Shown one piece after another: positions 1 to 4,757 of a DNA stretch of 5,680 nt. The DNA comes from Bacillota bacterium. Its GTDB lineage: Bacteria > Bacillota > GCA-003054495 > Carboxydocellales > JAJZTU01. Within the stretch, counting starts at the first letter, position 1. Every line of letters begins with the position of its first letter. The position numbers and the translations under genes were made by a program. A model generated the notes under the pieces. It saw only the letters and a program-made list of their open reading frames with translations, ran no database searches and was not told the DNA's origin. The stretch spans positions 1 to 5,680 of the forward strand of contig JAJZTU010000222.1 of assembly GCA_021848765.1 (NCBI GenBank). Reading direction: 5' to 3'.

Positions 1-522
1 CCTCGTTTTAAGGTTACCGGGAGGTTAAATGCCGGGCTTGGCAAGGAAGAAGCTGTAGAAGGTTTGGTGTGGCTTGACCACCAGTTTGGCAATTTCGGAC
101 CGGTTCCCGGCAGCCAGGGCTATGAATGGTTTAGTATTCAACTGGATAATGGGGTAGATATAATCTGTTATAATATTTGGGAGAATGGACAAGTGGTAAC
201 CCCACTGTGCTGCTGGATGGACGATCAAATGGCCACTCACTGTACAGACACGTTTGAGTTAACTCCCCTTGATTTTTGGACAGATGCTCAGGGGAGGAGG
301 TACGCTAAGCGGTGGAGGGTTAAGCATCCCGTGTCCGGTCCTGCGATATTTGACATCCTGATCCAGACCACCATGGACGACCAGAAGATTAACTTCCTGC
401 TTTACGAAGGAACGACAATAGTACCGGCAGGGAGCACCTATAACGGTCAGCCGGTACAAGGAGTGGGTTATGCGGAATTGACCCACAAGGCAACCTTGAG
501 ATTAGGAAACCTGAACAAATAG
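1..522 (+). CDS. CrtC/AttH lipocalin-like protein, 3' part only
   Basis: The frame is open from base 1, so the gene begins upstream of the window; 173 C-terminal residues are visible and the ATG/GTG codons inside are not its start. Seen: a WLDHQFGNF motif at about residues 24-32, a following GYEWFSIQLDNG strand and a later LTPLDFWTD...YAKRWRVKHP stretch. These resemble the tandem lipocalin-like halves of the CrtC (hydroxyneurosporene synthase / carotenoid 1,2-hydratase) and AttH family, whose members are usually above 300 residues, so roughly the second half is present. In non-photosynthetic bacteria such proteins are mostly uncharacterised, often secreted or lipid-related; a true carotenoid hydratase role is not supported here. 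There is no carotenoid gene in view. The stop TAG lies inside the stem of a strong terminator, so the transcript ends here and the gene is not in an operon with trmB. The family call is by motif recognition; substrate unknown. Confidence 0.72.
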   Translation, partial: PRFKVTGRLNAGLGKEEAVEGLVWLDHQFGNFGPVPGSQGYEWFSIQLDNGVDIICYNIWENGQVVTPLCCWMDDQMATHCTDTFELTPLDFWTDAQGRRYAKRWRVKHPVSGPAIFDILIQTTMDDQKINFLLYEGTTIVPAGSTYNGQPVQGVGYAELTHKATLRLGNLNK

Positions 523-551
523 TGCACTGAGAGGTGCGCTATTTGTTTTTA
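514..551 (+). terminator. Rho-independent terminator of the CrtC/AttH-like gene
   Basis: Bases 514-527 (AACAAATAGTGCAC) pair with 534-547 (GTGCGCTATTTGTT) through one G-U wobble, enclosing a 6-base loop TGAGAG, and the 3' arm runs into a T-rich tail (TTTTT at 546-550). The stem includes the TAG stop codon at 520-522. It separates the upstream gene from the trmB promoter about 35 bases downstream. Confidence 0.9.
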
Positions 552-584
552 TCTAAACTGCCGGTAAGCTGTTTTGCTTTAATA

Positions 585-614
585 TTGACAAAGGGCCGGT
601 CCGCATATTATTAT
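585..614 (+). promoter_or_regulatory. Sigma-A-type promoter for the TrmB-family gene
   Basis: A perfect -35 box TTGACA (585-590) is followed after 18 bases by TATTAT (609-614), a 5/6 match to the -10 consensus. An alternative -10, TATAGT at 612-617, would give a 21-base spacer and is less likely. Transcription would start near 620-624, about 30 bases before the ATG, inside the tandem repeats described separately. Confidence 0.72.
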
Positions 615-639
615 AGTAACTACAGTGGTAGCAACTACA
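614..639 (+). promoter_or_regulatory. Tandem 11-base repeats, candidate operator
   Basis: TAGTAACTACA (614-624) and TAGCAACTACA (629-639) match in 10 of 11 bases and start 15 bases apart. The first contains a small palindrome (TAGT-A-ACTA) and the second GTAG-CAA-CTAC. They lie immediately downstream of the -10 box and before the ribosome binding site, where bound protein would block transcription. This fits an autoregulatory operator for the regulator encoded next, but binding is inferred from position and symmetry only. Confidence 0.45.
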
Positions 640-651
640 AGAGGTGATCTG

Positions 652-1428
652 ATGAAGGATATCTACGAGAAAATGGGGCAATTAGGTTTTAGTGAATACG
701 AGACTAAAGCCTATGTCGGGTTATTACAAAAACATCCTGCCAGCGGGTATGAAGTGAGCAAGCAATCCGGGGTGCCAAGAGCAAAAATCTACGAGACCTT
801 GGAGAAGCTGATAGAAAAGAAAGCAATTACGGCCATCTTAGGTGAACCTGTTAAGTATGTCCCGCTGGAACCGGCAGAGCTATTTGACCGGCAGATACTT
901 CAATTGAACAATGCTGTTGACTTCCTGAACCAAAAATTTAAGGAATTGGCCACTCTGGAAGAATGCTGTTCCTTCATGTGGAACCTCAAGGGCAGGGAGT
1001 CCATCCTAATTAAAGCTAAGGAAATGATTGAGACCGCAGAAAAAAACCTGTTTTGTGCCTTGTGGGACCAGGAAATGGCTGAATTAAAGGTAAGTCTGGC
1101 CGCAGCGGAAGAACGCGGGGTAAAGGTCAGGGTTGCTGCCTGTGGGGAAGGCGGGAACCTGCTATTCAACAGATTTAAGTCTGTAGTTGATTTGGGGTGC
1201 TGTCAACTGCCTGACCGGTTTATCGGTTTGGTAAAGGACGAGGGAGAAGTGCTGGTGGCCTCAGTTGATGTATTGGGAAAGGGGGTTTGGACCACGAATT
1301 TAGCCCTGGCAACCATCACCAGAGAATACATCAGGCATGAGCTTGTCTTAAGCCGCATACTGGGTGACTTTTCGGCAGAATTGGTGGTTAAATATGGCGA
1401 GGACTTGCAAGAATTATTAGAGGAGTGA
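652..1428 (+). CDS. TrmB-family transcriptional regulator
   Basis: 258 residues. The ATG at 652 is chosen over an in-frame GTG at 625 because GAGGTGAT (641-648) sits just upstream as a ribosome binding site and the GTG falls in the promoter/operator region. Seen: an N-terminal winged helix-turn-helix, residues about 5-75, with the TrmB-like pattern LGFSEYETKAYVGLL and recognition helix GVPRAKIYETLEKL (40-53); a helical linker at about 78-100; then a domain from about 105 to the end (MWNLKGRESILIKAKEMI...) resembling the TrmB phospholipase-D-like effector domain, without HKD catalytic motifs. The family comprises cytoplasmic, mostly sugar-responsive repressors or dual regulators, studied best in Archaea; the ligand here cannot be read from sequence. 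It has its own promoter and terminates 76 bases before hgcA with no evident terminator between, so read-through into hgcAB is possible. Whether it controls hgcAB is unknown. Confidence 0.88.
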   Translation: MKDIYEKMGQLGFSEYETKAYVGLLQKHPASGYEVSKQSGVPRAKIYETLEKLIEKKAITAILGEPVKYVPLEPAELFDRQILQLNNAVDFLNQKFKELATLEECCSFMWNLKGRESILIKAKEMIETAEKNLFCALWDQEMAELKVSLAAAEERGVKVRVAACGEGGNLLFNRFKSVVDLGCCQLPDRFIGLVKDEGEVLVASVDVLGKGVWTTNLALATITREYIRHELVLSRILGDFSAELVVKYGEDLQELLEE

Positions 1429-1504
1429 ATGTTTACTGTATGTTCAGGTATACGAAAGTTTAATTAATAATTATCGACGTTAATAGATTGAAAGAGGGAT
1501 CATA

Positions 1505-2644
1505 ATGAAAAATAATAACCAAAATTACTGTTGAGGCCCTAAGGAGAGTCTGCCTGAGGCAGACGTCAGCGGGGCAATTTACATGGATGAAGGTTGTAAA
1601 CATTACTGGGTAGATGGGTTCATTGATACCCCTATAGGTAAGATCAGAAGGATAAATACCAGTTTAATTGCTAGGGACAAAATTGATGGTTATATGGTTA
1701 GATGGGGAATAAATCGTTATTCTTTTACTGTTTCACCTGGTCTATATGCAGTGGGGAATCCGGATGATACAGCACCTGTCCTTGTTACTGCAAATTATAA
1801 GCTTACTTTTGATATCCTGCGCAAGGAGTTGTATAACCAAAATTTATGGGTCATAGTACTGGATACAAAAGGGATTAATGTTTGGTGTGCCGCCGGTAAA
1901 GGTACCTTTGGAACTAATGAACTCAGTAATAGGATAAACAGGCTTCAATTGGATAAAGTAGTATCTCATAGAACGATAATAGTGCCACAACTAGGTGCGC
2001 CAGGAGTTGCTGGCCATGAGGTAACCAAAAATACTGGTTTTAAAATAGTATATGGTCCTGTAAGGGCTGCAGATATCAGAGAATTCTTGGACAACGGCTT
2101 AAAGACAACACCTGAAATGCGAGAAGTAAAGTTTAGTTGTAGGGATAGGTTAATCCTAACACCCATGGAGATGATTCCGAGTTTGAAATACTTGGTAATT
2201 ATATTTGTATTATTATTTGTATTAAATTTAATAAATCCCCGGGGCTTTGATTTCTTAAACACGGTTAAAGTCAGTATAATAAACTTCATTCCATATCTGG
2301 GAGCTTTTCTGATTGGAACACTTTTTGTACCCTTATTGCTGCCCTATATTCCTTTTAGATCCTTCGCTATGAAAGGGTTAACTCTTGGGGCAATTTGGAC
2401 TATGATCTATATTAAGATTAATGGAGTGTTTTTATTTCCCGACAGTCAGCTAGTTATAGCAGGCAACACACTACTCTTACTTTCAATATCTACGTACTTA
2501 GCACTGAATTTTACTGGTTCAAGTACCTATACATCTTTATCCGGCACTTTGAAAGAGACTATAGTCACTGTACCAATTGCAGCTTTGGCATCAATCGTAG
2601 GTATTGGTTTATTAGTGGCATCTAAAATATTGAATTTTGGGTAG
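1505..2644 (+). CDS. hgcA: HgcA, mercury-methylating corrinoid membrane protein, probable selenoprotein
   Basis: HgcA carries a corrinoid whose methyl group is transferred to Hg(II), giving methylmercury. Decisive motif: NVWCAAGK at residues 125-132, the HgcA cap-helix signature, with Cys128 (codon 1886-1888) as the lower cobalt ligand. The corrinoid-binding domain (about 75-215) is followed by five hydrophobic segments (about 228-243, 259-282, 288-303, 316-335, 352-374), the usual HgcA membrane domain. Start: ATG 1505 has a clear AGAGGG site (1493-1498) 6 bases upstream and gives 379 residues, but codon 10 (1532-1534) is TGA. I read it as selenocysteine, producing an N-terminal Cys9-Sec10-Gly-Pro, because a SECIS-like hairpin follows and the frame continues into HgcA. 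The conservative alternative starts at ATG 1583 (353 residues, in frame), preceded only by a weak GGGG. HgcA identity is near certain; selenocysteine insertion is inference. hgcB follows after 9 bases, so the two form an operon. Some of its 60-base lines are only 28-43% G+C by hand count, below the ABC genes. Confidence 0.93.
1532..1564 (+). promoter_or_regulatory. In-frame TGA with SECIS-like hairpin in hgcA
   Basis: TGA at 1532-1534 is followed by a perfect 7-bp stem, GTCTGCC (1548-1554) with GGCAGAC (1558-1564), closing a TGA triloop; a G lies at loop position 2. Twenty bases separate the TGA from the loop. Bacterial SECIS elements, bound by SelB, are short hairpins within the coding region about 16-37 bases after the UGA, with a G in the first two loop positions; this fits. 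No T-tract follows, so it is not a terminator. The codon before the TGA is TGT (Cys). Confidence 0.75.
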
Positions 2645-2653
2645 GTGAATATA

Positions 2654-2923
2654 ATGGGGCTTAAGTATTTGCAAGATGTAGTGACCTTGAAATTAAATGT
2701 GGATAAATGTATTGGCTGTGGATTGTGCGTACAGGTTTGTCCCCATAATGTCTTTGCCATAAAAGAGGGAAAAGCTAATATTTTGGATAAAAACAGTTGT
2801 ATGGAATGTGGAGCATGTTCCAAAAACTGCCCGGTTTCAGCGATAGATGTAAAATCAGGAGTAGGCTGAACTTATGCCATTATAAAAGGCTGGCTCACAG
2901 GTAGTGAGCCTCATTGTGACTGA
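2654..2923 (+). CDS. hgcB: HgcB, mercury-methylation ferredoxin, probable selenoprotein
   Basis: HgcB is the two-[4Fe-4S] ferredoxin that re-reduces the HgcA corrinoid and is proposed to deliver Hg(II) through C-terminal cysteines. Start ATG 2654 is preceded by AGGTGA (2643-2648) with 5-base spacing; an in-frame GTG at 2645 is part of that site. Clusters: Cys19-22-25-29 (CIGCGLCVQVC) and Cys49-52-55-59 (CMECGACSKNC). Stopping at the first TGA (2867-2869) leaves only 71 residues and cuts the protein after SGVG, just where HgcB proteins carry a conserved Cys (Cys73 in the Desulfovibrio desulfuricans ND132 protein). Reading TGA as Sec72 restores a typical tail, TYAIIKGWLTGSEP and then His-Cys88-Asp, ending at TGA 2921-2923: 89 residues, close to the usual size of about 95. 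A SECIS-like hairpin supports recoding. Odd: only one C-terminal Cys is present in place of the usual pair. It lies 9 bases after hgcA, so translation is probably coupled. Confidence 0.93.
2867..2910 (+). promoter_or_regulatory. In-frame TGA with SECIS-like hairpin in hgcB
   Basis: TGA at 2867-2869 is followed by a perfect 7-bp stem, GGCTCAC (2892-2898) with GTGAGCC (2904-2910), closing the loop AGGTA (2899-2903). The loop has G in its second and third positions, as in the AGGU-type loop of the E. coli fdhF SECIS. Twenty-nine bases lie between the TGA and the loop, inside the range seen in bacteria. The sequence after the stem, TCATTGTGAC, has no T-tract, so this is not an ordinary terminator. 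Confidence 0.82.
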
Positions 2924-2986
2924 AGAAAATACAAAGCATAATGTGTTAAAAAACCTTTGTTCAAGTGACCCAACTGACGTCATAGT

Positions 2987-3021
2987 CCCCCACTTCCTGC
3001 ATAATATGTAGGGGAAGGGGG
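2987..3021 (+). promoter_or_regulatory. Hairpin covering the ribosome binding site of the 46-residue gene
   Basis: CCCC (2988-2991), a bulged A, and CTTCC (2993-2997) pair with GGAAG (3013-3017) and GGGG (3018-3021); within the loop TGCAT (2998-3002) can pair with ATGTA (3006-3010), leaving a two-G bulge. The right arm contains the purine-rich AAGGGGG that serves as ribosome binding site for the ATG at 3030, so folding would hide it. There is no T-tract. The structure is visible; a regulatory role is inferred. Confidence 0.4.
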
Positions 3022-3029
3022 TGCTCCGG

Positions 3030-3170
3030 ATGCAAAGGGGTATGGTAAAGGTACGCAGAGGTTCAAAAGGTAGCTACCGCAGCATCCGCTTGTATTTTGC
3101 CCTGTTTTTTATTGTACTGGGTTCCGTAATTACTCTTTGGGAGTTTTTGAGGACAGGGCTAGTTTGGTAA
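3030..3170 (+). CDS. Small single-span membrane protein, 46 residues
   Basis: Not recognised as a named family. ATG 3030 is preceded by AAGGGGG (3015-3021), 8 bases upstream, and the frame closes with TAA at 3168-3170; an in-frame GTG at 3021 would add three residues. The protein has a strongly basic N terminus (Lys7, Arg9, Arg10, Lys13, Arg17, Arg20) followed by one hydrophobic helix from about residue 21 to 37 (LYFALFFIVLGSVITLW) and a short tail FLRTGLVW. The positive-inside rule puts the N terminus in the cytoplasm. A strong terminator begins 7 bases after the stop, which fits a real transcribed gene. It lies 106 bases after hgcB in the same direction and could be cotranscribed with it or have its own weak promoter (TTGTTC at 2958 and CATAGT at 2981, 17 apart). 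Function unknown; the ribosome binding site, membrane helix and terminator are the main support. Confidence 0.6.
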   Translation: MQRGMVKVRRGSKGSYRSIRLYFALFFIVLGSVITLWEFLRTGLVW

Positions 3171-3177
3171 TGTACAC

Positions 3178-3229
3178 AAAAAAGCAAGCCTTAGTTCACT
3201 GGGAACCGGGGCTTGCTTTTTTAATTTTT
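3178..3229. terminator. Bidirectional terminator between convergent genes
   Basis: AAAAAAGCAAGCC (3178-3190) pairs perfectly with GGCTTGCTTTTTT (3210-3222), a 13-bp stem; inside it GTTC and GAAC can extend the pairing. The plus strand continues TTTTTTAATTTTT, and the minus strand reads six T after its own GC stem, so it works in both directions. It ends the 46-residue gene on the plus strand and the membrane protein gene on the minus strand. Confidence 0.92.
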
Positions 3230-3629
3230 ATCTACTGAAGCCTACTCCCAGAATCCCTCCCAGGATGCCCCCGCCGGCACTCCAGAGACTTTTCACGAAG
3301 GAACCTCCCCAGGTGAAGGAGTCTGCAAAAAAGCCAAGGGTCACCAGTATAGCGGTCAAAGCAAAGGCGAGTCCGACACCGAGTCCATGCCACAGACCCC
3401 TGCTCCCCGCTTTCTGACCGGCAAAGAAGCCGCCAACAAGGTTGCTGAGTACAACTACCAGGACCCCTGCCCCGGGAAGACTGCTTTCCTTAAAAGATGT
3501 ATATTGGAGGACCATGGCCAACACTAAAATTAAAACTACAGTTAAGCCCAGGGCTACCAGCAATCCCCTCCAAAGCGCACCTATGTTCAAGTTTGACGGG
3601 GGAGCAGCGTTATTAGTTTGCCATCCCAT
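3228..3629 (-). CDS. TIGR04086-like (DUF3792) small membrane protein
   Basis: 133 residues from the ATG at 3629; an in-frame GTG at 3638 is rejected because GGAGGT lies 7 bases before this ATG. Four hydrophobic, glycine-rich segments are visible: about 19-42 (LWRGLLVALGLTVVLILVLA), 53-70 (GVLVVVLSNLVGGFFAG), 78-100 (GLWHGLGVGLAFALTAIL) and 113-131 (LWSAGGGILGGILGVGF). The length, four-helix layout and the NLVGGFFAGQKAGSRGLWHG loop resemble the TIGR04086 / DUF3792 (YrzE-like) membrane proteins of Firmicutes, whose function is not known. It is monocistronic: convergent with the 46-residue gene through a shared terminator and divergent from the ABC exporter operon. The family assignment rests on overall pattern, so it is moderate; the coding call itself is strong. 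Confidence 0.8.
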   Translation of the reverse strand: MGWQTNNAAPPSNLNIGALWRGLLVALGLTVVLILVLAMVLQYTSFKESSLPGAGVLVVVLSNLVGGFFAGQKAGSRGLWHGLGVGLAFALTAILVTLGFFADSFTWGGSFVKSLWSAGGGILGGILGVGFSR

Positions 3630-3678
3630 TACTTCCACCTCCGTTCAAAGATATCTCAAAATACTCTATGTCCCGGCG

Positions 3679-3708
3679 TGGAAAATATTCCTGTTATTCA
3701 TATATAAT
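3679..3708 (+). promoter_or_regulatory. Promoter of the ABC exporter operon
   Basis: A perfect -10 TATAAT (3703-3708) is preceded after 18 bases by TGGAAA (3679-3684), 4/6 to the -35 consensus. Transcription would start near 3715, giving a leader of about 68 bases before the ATP-binding gene. Within this leader an ATG at 3739 opens a 12-codon frame (MKELPVEYFAQG) ending at TGA 3775-3777 in the ribosome binding site of the next gene. It has only a distant AGGGAA, and could be a chance frame or a short coupled leader. Confidence 0.6.
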
Positions 3709-3782
3709 GAAAGCAGGACAAACAGGGAAATCTTATTCATGAAAGAACTGCCGGTGGAATATTTTGCTCAGGGGTGAGGCTT

Positions 3783-4757
3783 ATGCAGATCATCGAGGTT
3801 CAGAAGCTCAGTAAAGAGTTTAAAGGAGTTAAAGCGGTAAATGAAGTCAGTTTTGATGTGGCTCAGGGGGAAATATTCGGATTTCTGGGCCCTAATGGGG
3901 CCGGAAAATCCACAACTATCAAAATGCTGTGTACCCTGCAAAAGCCTTCCTCAGGAAGGGCTATACTTAACGGGTTTGATGTGGTTAAGGAGGCCAGGGA
4001 GGTCAGGAAATCCATCGGGCTGGTCTTTCAGGACCCCAGCCTGGATGATAATCTTACCGCTGAGGAGAATCTGGACTTTCACGGGCGCATCTATGGTGTT
4101 GAGGGTAAGGCCAGAAGAGCCAGAATTGATGAGGTGCTGGAGTTGATAGAACTCTCCGACCGCAAGAAAAACCTGGTAAAAACCTTTTCCGGTGGGATGA
4201 AACGCAGGCTGGAGATTGGCAGGGGTTTTTTGCATTATCCTAAGGTGCTGTTTTTAGATGAGCCAACCGTTGGACTGGACCCGCAAACCAGGAACGCTAT
4301 CTGGGAATATATTCACCAACTAAAGGTCAAAGAAAAACTGACTATTTTTTTGACTACCCATTATATGGATGAGGCTGAAAATTGTGACCGCATAGCGATA
4401 ATCGATAAGGGAGAGATTGTCGCCCTGGCGACCCCGGCTGAGTTAAAGGAGACACTGGGGGGGGATGTGGTTCGCCTGGTAACAGTCAATAACCAGTTAG
4501 CCAAAAAGGAACTGGTAACGAAGTTGGGGATTTTTGCCCAAGAGGAACTGGGGGGCTTGGTATTTCAGGTTACCGAAGGAGAGCAGTTTATCCCCCGTCT
4601 GTTTAAAGAACTGGACAGCGAGATTCTTACGGTTACCCTCGCTAAGCCAACCCTGGATGATGTCTTTCTCAAGATTACCGGGCGAGAAATCCGTTCTGAT
4701 GAAGGAGCTGAGTCCACCACAGCCCTGATCCAGAGACGCAGGGGGAGGCGGGGCTGA
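3783..4757 (+). CDS. ABC-2 type exporter ATP-binding protein, DrrA-like
   Basis: 324 residues. ATG 3783 follows GGGGTGAGG (3771-3779); an in-frame GTG at 3774 lies within that site. All nucleotide-binding motifs are intact: Walker A GPNGAGKST (36-44), Q-loop Gln83, signature FSGGMKRR (135-142), Walker B VLFLDEP (155-161) with catalytic Glu160, D-loop at 164-166, and H-loop His193 in TTHYMDEAE. The C-terminal 100 residues form the extra regulatory domain usual in the DrrA / NodI-like branch of ABC-2 exporters (DUF4162-like). It would act as a cytoplasmic dimer driving the permease encoded next; the stop TGA overlaps that gene's ATG by one base, so the two are translationally coupled. The subfamily handles antibiotics, lipids and other hydrophobic compounds, but the substrate cannot be read here. 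G+C is about 50% in a sampled 60-base line. Confidence 0.93.
   Translation: MQIIEVQKLSKEFKGVKAVNEVSFDVAQGEIFGFLGPNGAGKSTTIKMLCTLQKPSSGRAILNGFDVVKEAREVRKSIGLVFQDPSLDDNLTAEENLDFHGRIYGVEGKARRARIDEVLELIELSDRKKNLVKTFSGGMKRRLEIGRGFLHYPKVLFLDEPTVGLDPQTRNAIWEYIHQLKVKEKLTIFLTTHYMDEAENCDRIAIIDKGEIVALATPAELKETLGGDVVRLVTVNNQLAKKELVTKLGIFAQEELGGLVFQVTEGEQFIPRLFKELDSEILTVTLAKPTLDDVFLKITGREIRSDEGAESTTALIQRRRGRRG

Noticed and set aside
1429..1504. A dedicated hgcAB promoter in the trmB-hgcA gap.
   Set aside because: The AT-rich stretch around 1459-1475 offers several TAAT-like -10 candidates, but none has a matching -35 at proper spacing. No metal-regulator dyad was seen either.
1505..1534. A 9-codon leader peptide (MKNNNQNYC) ending at TGA, regulating hgcA from ATG 1583.
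   Set aside because: It is exactly in frame with hgcA, no other stop intervenes, its ribosome binding site is better than that of ATG 1583, and a SECIS-like hairpin follows. Recoding explains all of this; the leader remains the fallback.
1966..2289. A 107-codon minus-strand frame inside hgcA, and similar antisense frames in trmB and the ABC ATPase gene.
   Set aside because: These are shadows of well-supported genes, with no ribosome binding sites or recognisable domains.
2645..2869. A truncated 74-residue ferredoxin starting at GTG 2645 and ending at the first TGA.
   Set aside because: The GTG is part of the AGGTGA ribosome binding site for ATG 2654, and the early stop removes the conserved HgcB C terminus that is still encoded intact.
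2892..2915. The hairpin after the first hgcB TGA as a rho-independent terminator.
   Set aside because: No T-tract follows the stem, and the codons through it encode the expected HgcB tail.
3442..3777. A 111-codon plus-strand frame upstream of the ABC genes.
   Set aside because: It runs antisense through the TIGR04086-like gene, has no ribosome binding site and an unnatural composition. Only its last 12 codons, from ATG 3739, could be a leader peptide.
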